Assembly: GCA_963775935.1 (NCBI GenBank)
Contig: CAVZKR010000008.1
Span: forward strand, 186,001 to 250,000
DNA length: 64,000 bases
Direction: 5' to 3'
Origin: JBBIPA01 sp963775935
GTDB lineage: Bacteria; Chloroflexota; Dehalococcoidia; GIF9; UBA5629
Both the position numbers and the translations under genes were made by a program. The notes under the pieces are model-generated. The model had not been told where the DNA came from. It did not search any database and was given only the letters and a program-made list of their open reading frames with translations. Shown here one piece after another: positions 44,546-54,412 of the stretch (within the stretch, counting starts at the first letter, position 1; every line of letters begins with the position of its first letter).

Positions 44546-45244
44546 GTGAAAATAAACCAATTACATAATTGGCACTTAAGCATTGACCAAGCAAAGCGTC
44601 TCCAAGGAGAACTGGCAAGTCAAATCTCAAAGAAAAATGAGATGACTGAACCTCTGTTCATCGCTGGCTCTGATATCTCGGCAGTTGATTCCAACGGCAA
44701 CGCCCGTGCCGCAGTAGTCGTTTTAAAATACCCTAGCCTCGAAACGGTGGAGATACAAGTGGCAGAAGACAAACCTATCTTTCCTTATATTCCAGGTTTA
44801 CTATCTTTTCGAGAATCTCCTCTCTTATTAGCCGCATTTAATAAGTTATCAAACGAACCAGACCTTCTTTTTGTTGATGGGCAGGGTATTGCGCATCCTA
44901 GACGTTTTGGAATCGCTTCACATCTAGGCTTGATTTTAAATATTCCTACTATTGGGTGTGCCAAATCAAAGCTTTGTGGCTTTTATAAACCCTTAAGTGC
45001 TAAAAAGGCTGGACTATGCACTGAATTAATGGACCATGATGAAGTGATAGGAGCAGTACTGGTAACGAAAGATCATACGTCCCCAGTTTACGTTTCTATA
45101 GGACACAAGATTGATTTGTCAACTGCTATATTTTGGGTGACAAGATGCTGTAATGGCTACCGTTTGCCCAAGCCATGCCGTCTAGCCCATCTTGCCGCTA
45201 GTGGTAATTACAAAGCCTCAACATTATCAGCAAATACTACGTAA
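44546..45244 (+). CDS. nfi: Endonuclease V
   Basis: Endonuclease V nicks DNA next to deaminated bases such as hypoxanthine. The 232-residue protein shows the catalytic Asp in AGSDISAVD (instead of the common GVDVAY type), PYIPGLLSFREXP-type motif at 96-107, FVDGQGIAHPRRFGIASHLG and IGCAKSKLCG. The GTG start is fixed by its promoter directly upstream. It is followed by prfB after 38 nt. Confidence 0.92.
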   Translation: MKINQLHNWHLSIDQAKRLQGELASQISKKNEMTEPLFIAGSDISAVDSNGNARAAVVVLKYPSLETVEIQVAEDKPIFPYIPGLLSFRESPLLLAAFNKLSNEPDLLFVDGQGIAHPRRFGIASHLGLILNIPTIGCAKSKLCGFYKPLSAKKAGLCTELMDHDEVIGAVLVTKDHTSPVYVSIGHKIDLSTAIFWVTRCCNGYRLPKPCRLAHLAASGNYKASTLSANTT

Positions 45245-45282
45245 ACTAAACTCGAGCAACTATAAAAGAAGCAGGAGAAAAT

Positions 45283-46387
45283 ATGCAAGAGGAACAAGGA
45301 AAATTAGAAGCCATGCACCGACGAATTTCTGACATAATGGTGCGTCTTTGATATAACAGGAAAGGAAAAGGATATTATTAAGTTCGAAGCTGAGACCACT
45401 CAACCCAATTTTTGGCTTGACCAGGTAAAAGCTCAATCAATAATGCGTAAATTAGATTCCACCAAGCTTATTGTGAACATATGGCGAGGATTGGAAAAGA
45501 AAGCAGATGACCTTAATGAAATGATAACACTTATTGAAGAAGAACATGATATATCACTAAGCGAAGAAATTCAGCGTGAAATTGACGGCTTAAGTGTCCA
45601 GCTTGATGATCTAGAGATTCAGTTGATGTTGAATAGCGACTATGACACAAGAGACGCCATTGTAGCTATCCATGCTGGTGCTGGTGGTACAGAGTCTCAG
45701 GATTGGGCTGAGATGCTTCTAAGAATGTATCTTAGATGGGCTGAAAAGCGTCGGTACCAGACGGATATCTTGGATACTTCTCCGGGTGAAGAAGCCGGAA
45801 TTAAGAGTGTTACTGTTGAGATTAGAGGTGGCTACGCTTATGGTTATTTAAAATCAGAACATGGAGTACACAGGCTAGTCCGTCTATCCCCATTTGATGC
45901 CGACCATGCTCGCCATACTTCATTTGTTCTGGTTGAAGTATTACCTGAGGTAAAAGAGCAGACCGAAATCCAGATTAACTCCGATGATTTAAAAATCGAT
46001 ACCTATAGGTCGAGCGGCCCTGGCGGGCAGCATATGCAAAAAACGAGCAGTGCTGTAAGGATAACCCACATTCCGACTGGTCTAATAGTTACCTGCGAAA
46101 GTCAAAGGTCTCAATACCAGAATAAGGAGAGTGCTCTCAGGGTACTCCATGCACGTCTACTTGAATTTGAATTGAAGAAAAGGGAAGTAGAAAAAGCGAA
46201 GCTAAAAGGTAAGCGCATTGAAGCAGGTTGGGGGAATCAAATTAGAAGTTATGTTCTTCATCCATACAAGATGGTGAAAGATCACCGAACTGGTTATGAG
46301 ACAAGTAATGCTGCTGCAGTGTTAGATGGCGACTTGGATGAATTTATTGCTAGTTATCTTCGGTCGAAAGTTGGAGATGAAAAATGA
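45283..46387 (+). CDS. prfB: Peptide chain release factor 2 (programmed +1 frameshift)
   Basis: RF2 terminates translation at UGA and UAA. Reading starts at ATG 45283 (AGGAG upstream), and reaches an in-frame TGA at 45349-45351 after 22 codons. A +1 slip on CTT continues as DITGKEKDIIKFEAETT, giving 367 residues, the normal RF2 length. The main frame has the GGQ motif (RSSGPGGQHMQKTSSAVRI) and the SPF motif of RF2 (LSPFDA). The frameshift lets RF2 regulate its own synthesis. Confidence 0.96.
45339..45352 (+). promoter_or_regulatory. RF2 programmed frameshift site
   Basis: GGTG (45339-45342), a 3-nt spacer, CTT, then TGA and T. The GGTG can pair with 16S rRNA as the internal Shine-Dalgarno that stimulates slippage; spacing equals that of the classical site, although the pairing is weaker than AGGGGG. 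Confidence 0.9.
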
Positions 46388-47652
46388 TGAAGTATTTTCT
46401 CCTGATAGTTACAATCATTGTCTTGCTCATTACCATGCCACTGGCAGTACATGCGGAGCAAGAGATCTCTGTGCTCGGCAGCACTACCGAACTTCATTTT
46501 CCCACAGCTCTGGTATTTACGGTAAAAGCCGAGAGTTCTAGTGACATTACTCGAATCCGTCTCAGCTATCAGGTCGAAAAAATGAACTTTGCGAGAGTCC
46601 TCAGTGAAGCTTGGCCCGAGTTTATCCCATCGAATCAGGTCGAAGCGAGATGGACATGGGATATGAGAAATGCAAGCTTGCCACCATCGGCAATAATTCA
46701 CTATTGGTGGACTTTAGAAAACAAGAACGGTAGTAAATTTACTACGCCAATGAATACGGTTCGGTTTAGTGACAGTCGCTATAACTGGAAAAGCTTATCT
46801 TCAGGAAAAGTAACCTTATTCTATTACGAGAGCAACCAATCGTCAGCAGATGAATTGATGAAAGCTACACAGCAGGCGTTGGAAAGGTTAGCTACAGATA
46901 CTGGTGTCCGCCTTGATAAGCCCATTGAACTATATATCTACGCCAACTCAAAGGATTTACAGGGCTCGATGGTTTTTCCTAGGGAATGGACAGGTGGCAC
47001 TGCATTTACTCAATATAACATTATCGCCATCGGCATTTCATCGCAAAACTTGGATTGGGGGAGAAAGGCTCTGGCACATGAACTCGGACACATAGTAACA
47101 CATCAATTGACTTTCAGTCCCTATGGAGCTAATTTACCAACCTGGCTTGATGAAGGTCTCGCTATGCATGCTGAAGGTGAGCTAGATCCTAATCTCGAAG
47201 TATATCTTAAAAGAGCCGCTATCCAACAAAGCCTTATTTCAATTCGTAGCTTATCCAGTCCCTTTTCAGCTAAATCTGAGGATGCTTATCTCTCTTACGC
47301 TGAAAGTCAAAGTATAATTGAGTTCCTATTACAAAACTATAGCAAAGATAAAATGGCTGACTTGCTGACTTTTCTGAAGGAGGGCATGAGTACTGATGAA
47401 GCACTTACTAAGCTTTATAGTTTTGACCAAGATGGACTCGAGCAATTATGGCGCGTATCTTTAAGTACTACCCTTCCAAAGCAAGCAATAGAACAACCAA
47501 GCCCAATAACAACAACACAGCATGGATTCTATCCAGCAGCAATTATCCTCCTAGCAGCTTTGGCCACGCTAGGTGCTTCAGCTCTTGCTCTTGGCCTAGA
47601 AGAATGGTCGTATCGTCGCTATAAAAGAATACGTTCAAACCTCAATAAGTAA
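46384..47652 (+). CDS. Secreted peptidase MA-like zinc protease, membrane-anchored
   Basis: The 422-residue protein has a signal peptide ending AVHA, an N-terminal beta domain, a catalytic zinc motif ALAHELGHIVTHQ with LPTWLDEGLAMHAEGE downstream (gluzincin pattern), and a C-terminal membrane helix followed by a basic cytoplasmic tail. Its ATG overlaps the prfB stop (ATGA), so it is co-translated. Substrate unknown; an extracellular surface protease is inferred. Confidence 0.85.
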   Translation: MMKYFLLIVTIIVLLITMPLAVHAEQEISVLGSTTELHFPTALVFTVKAESSSDITRIRLSYQVEKMNFARVLSEAWPEFIPSNQVEARWTWDMRNASLPPSAIIHYWWTLENKNGSKFTTPMNTVRFSDSRYNWKSLSSGKVTLFYYESNQSSADELMKATQQALERLATDTGVRLDKPIELYIYANSKDLQGSMVFPREWTGGTAFTQYNIIAIGISSQNLDWGRKALAHELGHIVTHQLTFSPYGANLPTWLDEGLAMHAEGELDPNLEVYLKRAAIQQSLISIRSLSSPFSAKSEDAYLSYAESQSIIEFLLQNYSKDKMADLLTFLKEGMSTDEALTKLYSFDQDGLEQLWRVSLSTTLPKQAIEQPSPITTTQHGFYPAAIILLAALATLGASALALGLEEWSYRRYKRIRSNLNK

Positions 47653-47678
47653 ATGTTTAATGAATTTATCGGTAATTC

Positions 47679-48374
47679 ATGAAAGATTCCTTTACCATTC
47701 ATGACCTTCCTTTAGCCGAGCGCCCACGGGAACGCCTGCTTAGGCTTGGAGTTGAGTCGCTTTCAACTCACGAACTCCTAGCGTTAATCCTAGGAAGAGG
47801 TATTAAAGGTGAATCGGTTTGGGTTACTGCACAGAATTTGTTGACAAAGTTCGGCAATCTAAACAACATCGCTAGTGCTTCCGTAGCTGAGCTGCGTCAA
47901 GTAAAAGGTATTGGCATAGCTAAGGCAACCCAAATTAAAGCAGCCGTTGAACTGAGCAGAAGACTAGACGCTGCACCAGCGCAATTGTCCCAAATGAAAA
48001 TCAAGTGTCCTGAAGATGTGATAGGTACAGTAAAGAACAAGTTAAAGGGTAAAAAGAAAGAACACTTCGTAGTACTTTCACTCGATACTAGAAATCATCC
48101 CATCGATATACAGATCGTTTCCATCGGCAATCTTAATTCAAGTATTGTGCACCCCAGAGAAGTATTTAAAGAGGCAATTTCATCTTGTGCCGCATCAGTT
48201 ATTTTTGTTCATAACCATCCCTCGGGTGACCCTGAGCCCTCTGAAGAAGATATTAAATTGACCAAACGTCTTGTCGAAGTCGGTGAAATCTTAGGAATAG
48301 AAGTACTTGATCACATTATTGTTTGTGACAGAAATTACGTGAGTATGAAGGCGAGAAAGCTATTTCCAAGTTAG
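47679..48374 (+). CDS. radC: RadC/JAB-domain protein
   Basis: The 231-residue protein has an N-terminal helix-hairpin-helix (LRQVKGIGIAKATQIKAAVEL) and a JAMM metalloprotease-like domain with VHNHPSGDPEPSEEDIKLT. RadC proteins are linked to DNA repair or mobile DNA, but their biochemical role is unsettled. It lies in line with prfB and the peptidase gene. Confidence 0.93.
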   Translation: MKDSFTIHDLPLAERPRERLLRLGVESLSTHELLALILGRGIKGESVWVTAQNLLTKFGNLNNIASASVAELRQVKGIGIAKATQIKAAVELSRRLDAAPAQLSQMKIKCPEDVIGTVKNKLKGKKKEHFVVLSLDTRNHPIDIQIVSIGNLNSSIVHPREVFKEAISSCAASVIFVHNHPSGDPEPSEEDIKLTKRLVEVGEILGIEVLDHIIVCDRNYVSMKARKLFPS

Positions 48375-48409
48375 AGTCAATATAATGTATATCGATTCGG
48401 AGGAAAAGC

Positions 48410-49102
48410 ATGGCATATGAATATGAAATAAACGAATTAGCAAAAGAAGAATCGTGGCGTCTGTTCCGAATTATGGGTGAGCTGGTAGAGGGATTCGATA
48501 AGCTCTCTAACCTGGGTCCTGCAGTCAGCTTTTATGGCTCAGCTCGGCTCAAATCTGATGATAAAGTATTTATGCAAACGGAAGAAATAGCCTACCGCCT
48601 CGGTAAACTTGGTTTTGCCATTATAACTGGTGGAGGTCCAGGTATTATGGAAGCTGCAAACAAGGGGGCACTCAGAGCTGAAACAAAATCAATTGGACTT
48701 AATATTGAACTACCGCAGGAACAGGTTTGTAATAATTATACAACAAAATCAATTACTTTCCGTCACTTCTATGCTCGCAAGTTGATGCTGGTGAAGTATG
48801 CCACTGCTTTTATCATAATGCCAGGTGGGTTAGGTACTCTTGATGAGTTGACCGAGGTATTAACATTAATTCAAACTCGTAAAATAAAACCTTTCCCAGT
48901 AGTCCTATTTGATAGTGCTTACTGGAAAGGATTCCTCGATTGGCTACGTGGCACAGTTATAGCGAAAGACCTAGTATCAGAAGAGGACTTTAACCTCCTC
49001 AGGATCTGCGATGAGACAGACGCCGTCATCAATATAGTTCAAGAATGGTATATCAAACAGGAGATTGTGGGCAAAAAAGCTGTGGCTAAGGCACTTAAAT
49101 AA
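48410..49102 (+). CDS. LOG-family (TIGR00730) nucleoside monophosphate phosphoribohydrolase-like
   Basis: The 230-residue Rossmann protein has GGGPGIMEAANKGA and PGGLGTLDELTEVL, the two LOG signatures. The family removes ribose phosphate from nucleotides, although older annotations call it lysine decarboxylase. GGAGGA precedes the ATG. It converges with the beta-CASP gene. Confidence 0.9.
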   Translation: MAYEYEINELAKEESWRLFRIMGELVEGFDKLSNLGPAVSFYGSARLKSDDKVFMQTEEIAYRLGKLGFAIITGGGPGIMEAANKGALRAETKSIGLNIELPQEQVCNNYTTKSITFRHFYARKLMLVKYATAFIIMPGGLGTLDELTEVLTLIQTRKIKPFPVVLFDSAYWKGFLDWLRGTVIAKDLVSEEDFNLLRICDETDAVINIVQEWYIKQEIVGKKAVAKALK

Positions 49103-49142
49103 AATACTATATGGAGCAAGGATTTTTCACAAAGGACAAAGG

Positions 49143-50549
49143 TTATTCTAGTATAGTCTCGTCGCGATACTTGGGAATCAATATATCCCAACCGGTCCTT
49201 TGCTTTACCAGATCAGCAAAACGCTGTGCGACTTCTTTCTCACCATGAGTTACAAAAAGGCGATTTGGTGCTTTCTTAAAACCGGAGAGCCATCTTAATA
49301 GCTGATTCTGGTCAGCGTGTGCAGAAAAGCCATTCAGTTGTACAATATTAGCTTTTATAGAGTGGTATTGCCCCAATATTCTCACTTCGGTAGCGCCATT
49401 GACAATTTGCCTTCCCAAGGTACCTTCAGCTTGGTATCCTACAAATAGTATCGTGCTTTCAGGTCTCGAAATATTTGTTACAAGGTGATGCTTTATCCTG
49501 CCACCTGTGCACATTCCAGAACCTGCAATAACAATAATTGTACCTGCGATGTGATTTATCGCCTTTGACTCATCTGCCGTTCTAATAAGGTGTAAACCTT
49601 GGAAACGAAAAGGCGATTTTTCTTTGCGTATAAACTCCAGCATCTCTTTGTCAAAGACCTCAGTATGTTGCTCAAACACATCTGTAACACTAACTGCCAT
49701 TGGACTATCAACAAAAACCATGATATGCGGTATACGACCTTCCAACAACAACTTATTTAAATAATACAAGACTTCTTGCGTTCTCTCTAGGGCAAAGCTG
49801 GGGATAATAATATTGCCCTTCATGTTCGCAGTGGTATTAATAACATCAGCAAGTTCGATAGCTGATTCGTCTGGACTGGCTAACACCCTGTCTCCATAAG
49901 TAGACTCAACCAGCACATAATCAGCTTGATCAAATAATGTGGGGTCACATAGTATCGGCTTCTCCCATCTACCAATATCACCGGGAAAAATTATAGTCCT
50001 CTTCTCAGCACCCTGCTGTATCCTAATCTCGATCATGGCTGAGCCAAGTATATGTCCCGCGTCGTAGAACGTGGCTTCAATACCATCACCAATGGTAAAA
50101 GTCGTTTCGTATGCTACTGGTGAAAAGAGGGGGAAAGAGGCGCTAGCATCTTCCGGAGTGTACAATGGCATTTCTGGATAAGGACCTCTTCTACCTTCTC
50201 GCTCATGTCTCTTGCTTTTATACTCAGCATCTTCTACTTGCAGCTTAGCAGCATCCATAAGCGTGATTTCAGCAATCTCAGCGGTGGGGGGTGTACAATA
50301 TATCGGATGACGAAATCCTTCTCTGACTAGTTTTGGCACAAGACCACAGTGATCAAGGTGAGCATGTGTTAAAAGGATTGCATCGAGAGTTTTCAATGGG
50401 ATAGGAAATATCGCCCAGTTGCGATCTAAATGTTGTCTTTCCTGATAAAGCCCACAGTCAACCAAAAATCGCGTATTTTTAGCTTCAACAAGATATTGTG
50501 AGCCAGTAACACTCTGAGCACCACCAAGGAATGTTAGTTTAATTTTCAT
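49143..50549 (-). CDS. Beta-CASP metallo-beta-lactamase RNA hydrolase
   Basis: From the ATG at 50549 the protein (468 residues) has the MBL core (FLVDCGLYQ, LLTHAHLDHCGLVPKLV, AGHILGSAMIEI) and the beta-CASP domain with FPGDIGRWEKPIL, SGMCTGGRI and a final GFSAHADQNQLLRW. It resembles CPSF-type ribonucleases/MBL-fold RNA hydrolases. RNA processing is inferred. No ribosome-binding site is evident at its start. Confidence 0.92.
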   Translation of the reverse strand: MKIKLTFLGGAQSVTGSQYLVEAKNTRFLVDCGLYQERQHLDRNWAIFPIPLKTLDAILLTHAHLDHCGLVPKLVREGFRHPIYCTPPTAEIAEITLMDAAKLQVEDAEYKSKRHEREGRRGPYPEMPLYTPEDASASFPLFSPVAYETTFTIGDGIEATFYDAGHILGSAMIEIRIQQGAEKRTIIFPGDIGRWEKPILCDPTLFDQADYVLVESTYGDRVLASPDESAIELADVINTTANMKGNIIIPSFALERTQEVLYYLNKLLLEGRIPHIMVFVDSPMAVSVTDVFEQHTEVFDKEMLEFIRKEKSPFRFQGLHLIRTADESKAINHIAGTIIVIAGSGMCTGGRIKHHLVTNISRPESTILFVGYQAEGTLGRQIVNGATEVRILGQYHSIKANIVQLNGFSAHADQNQLLRWLSGFKKAPNRLFVTHGEKEVAQRFADLVKQRTGWDILIPKYRDETILE

Positions 50550-50629
50550 AAGAGGTTTATTTATAAAATGATAGCAGAAAGAGATATAACAGGTAAAGTC
50601 ATACAACAGCCTCTGTTCGCTGCTTAAAT

Positions 50630-50658
50630 TTGCTCAAAATGAAAAGCCATATTATACT
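50630..50658 (+). promoter_or_regulatory. Promoter of the peptide-binding lipoprotein gene
   Basis: TTGCTC (50630-50635), a 17-nt spacer and TATACT (50653-50658) lie about 60 nt before the start. Confidence 0.55.
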
Positions 50659-50722
50659 TTCATACCAGATAGGCCAAAATCAGCGGATGAATAAGCTATA
50701 GTTGCCAATAGGTTATAGGTTT

Positions 50723-52303
50723 ATGAGGCAAATTCAGAGAATAACAATCATAATAGCAGTGCTATTCATTATTACACTGCTGTCTCTTATTATAGGTTGT
50801 CTATCCCAACAACCACAAAAGGGGTTGAACTTATTGGATGCAGGTCCTATCACCCTGGATCCTGCAGTCTCAAGTGAATTATCTTCTCATGGCTATATAA
50901 TGCAGATATTCAGTGGATTAGTCTCTCTTGATGACGAATTGAATCCCGCACCAGATGTTTCCGAGCGGTGGCAAATAAGTCCTGATGGTAGAACTTACAC
51001 GTTCTTTTTACGCAAAGATGTCAGATTCCACGATGGTAAGTCGGTAACCGCAAAGGACTTCAAATTTTCCTGGGAACGAGCATGTAGTCCTAAAACTGGG
51101 TCGCAAACAGCGCCAATGTATTTAAACGACATTGTCGGCGCCAGTGATGTACTACATGGCCAGGCTACAGAAATAAAAGGTGTAGAGATAGTCGATGATT
51201 ACACAATCAGAGTAACTATTGATGCGCCAAAAGCCTATTTTCTGGCTAAACTCTCGTATCCCACTGCTTTTGTCATTGATAAAACCAACGTAACTCAGGG
51301 AGAAAGATGGTGGCATAATCCCAATGGAACCGGCCCATTCAAGCTTAAAGAATGGCAGGAAGGAAAAATCCTGATATTACAACCAAACAAACTTTATTAC
51401 CGACCACTACCCAAAGTCAGTCAAATAGCTTTTCAGCTTCTAGCTGGTACACCAATAGAATTGTACGAAACAGATAAAATCGATGTGGCACAAGTCTACA
51501 CAGAATATATTGAGCGTGCAACTGATAAAAGAGGACCTTTTTACAAGGAATTAACCACATTCCCAGAGTTGAGCCTTAATTATCTCGGTTTTAATGTCAA
51601 GAAGCCTCCCTTCGATGATGTGAATGTAAGAAACGCTTTTTGCCTTGCAGTAAACAAGGAGCAAATTATTAAAATTATAATGAAGGGAACGGCTGCCAAC
51701 GCTACAGGTATCCTCCCGCCAGGCATGCCAGGACATAATGAAAAGCTACCAGCCACTGAACATAACATTGCAAAAGCCAAAAGTCTTCTCTCAAATTCTA
51801 AATATCAGAGCACCGCCAACTTCCCTCCGATTACGCTTACTATTTCAGGGTGGGGAGGTGATATATCACCCAGCTTAGGAGCCATAATACAGGATTGGCA
51901 AGAAAATCTTGGCATAGAAGTGACTATTAGACAAATTGAACCGGACGTATTCCTTTACTACCTGAATAAAGAAGCTGATGAGATGTTTATGCTGGGCTGG
52001 GTTGCTGATTATCCTGATCCCCAAAATTTCCTTGACAATCTATTTCACACTGGCGCCTCGTATAATACCGGCAATTATTCTAATCCAGTTGTAGATAGAC
52101 TTTTGGATCAAGCAGCAATAGAACCCGACCCTGCTACAAGAATCAAAATATATCACCAAGCGGAGCAAATGATCCTAAATGATGCCGCCTGTCTCCCTTT
52201 GTGGTATAACACTAGCTACGTTCTTATTAAACCTTACGTTAAAAACTATAAGCTTAATCCCATGGGCATACCATCACTCAGTCAAGTGTATATTGAAAAA
52301 TAA
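50723..52303 (+). CDS. Oligopeptide ABC transporter substrate-binding lipoprotein
   Basis: This OppA/DppA-like (SBP family 5) protein has a lipobox (LIIGC after a long hydrophobic segment), then LNLLDAGPITLDPAVSSE, PDVSERWQISPDGRTYTFFLR and VRNAFCLAVNKEQI, typical of the family. The ATG at 50723 is preferred over a TTG at 50702. No permease or ATPase genes are next to it, so it must serve a transporter encoded elsewhere or have another role. Confidence 0.9.
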   Translation: MRQIQRITIIIAVLFIITLLSLIIGCLSQQPQKGLNLLDAGPITLDPAVSSELSSHGYIMQIFSGLVSLDDELNPAPDVSERWQISPDGRTYTFFLRKDVRFHDGKSVTAKDFKFSWERACSPKTGSQTAPMYLNDIVGASDVLHGQATEIKGVEIVDDYTIRVTIDAPKAYFLAKLSYPTAFVIDKTNVTQGERWWHNPNGTGPFKLKEWQEGKILILQPNKLYYRPLPKVSQIAFQLLAGTPIELYETDKIDVAQVYTEYIERATDKRGPFYKELTTFPELSLNYLGFNVKKPPFDDVNVRNAFCLAVNKEQIIKIIMKGTAANATGILPPGMPGHNEKLPATEHNIAKAKSLLSNSKYQSTANFPPITLTISGWGGDISPSLGAIIQDWQENLGIEVTIRQIEPDVFLYYLNKEADEMFMLGWVADYPDPQNFLDNLFHTGASYNTGNYSNPVVDRLLDQAAIEPDPATRIKIYHQAEQMILNDAACLPLWYNTSYVLIKPYVKNYKLNPMGIPSLSQVYIEK

Positions 52304-52440
52304 GTAATAATGCATATTCCAATTTGAGGCAACCAGTTAAGCAATAATAAGAGTTATGTCGCAGATAACCAGTCATATACCATCTACTTTTAGTCCAACC
52401 CAGTCAATGAAACAACGTTTAAATATTAATGCCATAGCTA

Positions 52441-54222
52441 TCAGGCTTTTTTGTCAAGGCGATGGGTCAGCGCTTGGTATTCATCCCACATCTGCTTGGG
52501 AAGTCTATCACCAAATTTATTAAAAAATTCTTTGATCTCCTTAAGTTCCTCTTTCCACTCTTCCACGGAAATGGACAGTAATTTTTCCATAACATTGTTC
52601 GGTAGATTAATGCCTTCCATATCAAGCCCGCCTGATGTTGGTATATAACCAATTGGCGTTTCTCTCGCATCGGCCAACTCTCCGCAGCGTCTAACTATCC
52701 AATCTAGGACCCGAAGGTTCTCACTAAATCCAGGCCAAAGGAACCTACCTCTGTTATCAGTGCGAAACCAATTAACATGGAATATTTTAGGAGGCTTGGT
52801 TAATTTCCTGCCCATGTCAAGCCAATGCCCAAAATAATCAGCCATGTTATAGCCACAAAACGGCAACATAGCCATGGGATCGCGCCGCACCTCACCGAGT
52901 TTACCATATTGGGCAGCAGTGCGCTCCGATGCCAAACTAGCGCCAACAAGTACACCGTGTTGCCAGTTATAGGATTCATAAACCAAAGGTGCTAATTGCG
53001 CTCGGCGGCCACCAAAGATTAGCGCTGAAATTGGTACCCCCTCAGGATCCTCCCAATTCGGAGCAATGCAAGGGCACTGGGCCGCTGGGGCAGTATAACG
53101 ACTATTTGGATTAGCTCCGGGGATGATGCTACCTTTTTCATCAGTGATACCTGGTCGCCAGTAATTTCCCTCCCAATCAAAACCTTCCGCTGGTGGTGAT
53201 CCCTCACCACCTTCCCACCAAACTGTCATATCAGGTTTGAGGAGGACATTGGTATAGATTGTATTTTTTGTGATGGTAGCCATGGCATTTGGATTCGTCT
53301 TCCAATTGGTTCCTGGAGCCACGCCAAAAAAACCAGCCTCGGGATTGATTGCCCACAACCGCCCATCTTCCTTAACCCTCAACCAGGCAATATCATCACC
53401 AATAGTTACCACTTTAAATCCTTTGGCTTTTAGAGCATCGGGTGGAATCAGCATAGCTAGATTAGTTTTGCCACAGGCACTAGGAAAAGCGCCACCAATG
53501 TATATCAGTTTGCCCTCTGGGTTTTCAATACCAACTATTAGCATATGCTCGGCCAACCAACCCTCTTTCCGTGCCATATAACTGGCAATACGAAGAGAAA
53601 GGCATTTCTTACCCAACAGCACATTACCTCCATAGCCACTGCCCACACTCCAGATAGTATTATCTTCTGGGAAGTGAAGAATAAGACGCTTATTTATGTC
53701 CAGATCTGCCTTACCGTGTAAACACTTCGTGAATTCACCACCAGTGCCAATCATGTCAAGCACCGGCTTACCAATACGGGTCATAATGCGCATATTCAGT
53801 ACAACATAGATGCTATCGGTAAGTTCAACACCATACTTACTAAACGGTGAGCCAATAGGTCCCATGGAAAATGGAATAACGTACATGACGCGTCCTCTCA
53901 TTGAACCACGGAAAATGGCTCCCGCCTTATCATAGGCCTCTATTGGGTTCATCCAGTTGTTGGTCGACCCAGCATCGTCTTTACGACTGGTACAGATAAA
54001 AGTCAGGTTCTCTGTACGTGCAACATCGTTGGTTGCAGTGCGATGGTAGACACATCCCGGGAGTTTTTCCTGATTAAGCTGGATAAGTTCACCGGTGGCA
54101 ATAGCCTCCCTCTCTAGATGTTCCCGTTCCCCCTCGGAACCATCGCACCAGACAATATCATCAGGTTGGCACAATTCAGCACAGTCTTTAATCCAGTTCT
54201 TAAGTACAATATGATTTGTCAC
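52441..54222 (-). CDS. pckG: Phosphoenolpyruvate carboxykinase (GTP)
   Basis: The GTP-type enzyme interconverts oxaloacetate and PEP. The 593-residue protein has the signature GGAFPSACGKTNLAMLIP (PEPCK P-loop), SMRGRVMYVIPFSMGP near residue 106 and the GTP-binding FHVNWFRTDNRGRFLWPGF. It stands alone on the minus strand with its own promoter and a leader of about 150 nt. Its direction (gluconeogenic or anaplerotic) cannot be told from sequence. Confidence 0.97.
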   Translation of the reverse strand: MTNHIVLKNWIKDCAELCQPDDIVWCDGSEGEREHLEREAIATGELIQLNQEKLPGCVYHRTATNDVARTENLTFICTSRKDDAGSTNNWMNPIEAYDKAGAIFRGSMRGRVMYVIPFSMGPIGSPFSKYGVELTDSIYVVLNMRIMTRIGKPVLDMIGTGGEFTKCLHGKADLDINKRLILHFPEDNTIWSVGSGYGGNVLLGKKCLSLRIASYMARKEGWLAEHMLIVGIENPEGKLIYIGGAFPSACGKTNLAMLIPPDALKAKGFKVVTIGDDIAWLRVKEDGRLWAINPEAGFFGVAPGTNWKTNPNAMATITKNTIYTNVLLKPDMTVWWEGGEGSPPAEGFDWEGNYWRPGITDEKGSIIPGANPNSRYTAPAAQCPCIAPNWEDPEGVPISALIFGGRRAQLAPLVYESYNWQHGVLVGASLASERTAAQYGKLGEVRRDPMAMLPFCGYNMADYFGHWLDMGRKLTKPPKIFHVNWFRTDNRGRFLWPGFSENLRVLDWIVRRCGELADARETPIGYIPTSGGLDMEGINLPNNVMEKLLSISVEEWKEELKEIKEFFNKFGDRLPKQMWDEYQALTHRLDKKA

Positions 54223-54383
54223 TTTGACCCTCCTATCTCATGTAATATCTTTTTTAGGAGGCATTTGCACGCCTTTTGTAAAAATACCACACAATAACAT
54301 TGCATGGTATGAAATGAGTTGACCCCGATAATGGCATCACGTATTCAGTTGAATTTACCCCGGTAGTACAATATGCTCTGACC

Positions 54384-54412
54384 ATTATAGACGAGGTTAA
54401 AAAACATATCAA
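54384..54412 (-). promoter_or_regulatory. pckG promoter
   Basis: On the minus strand TTGATA (54407-54412), a 17-nt spacer and TATAAT (54384-54389) form a strong promoter. It abuts the -35 element of the divergent deacetylase-like gene. Confidence 0.8.
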
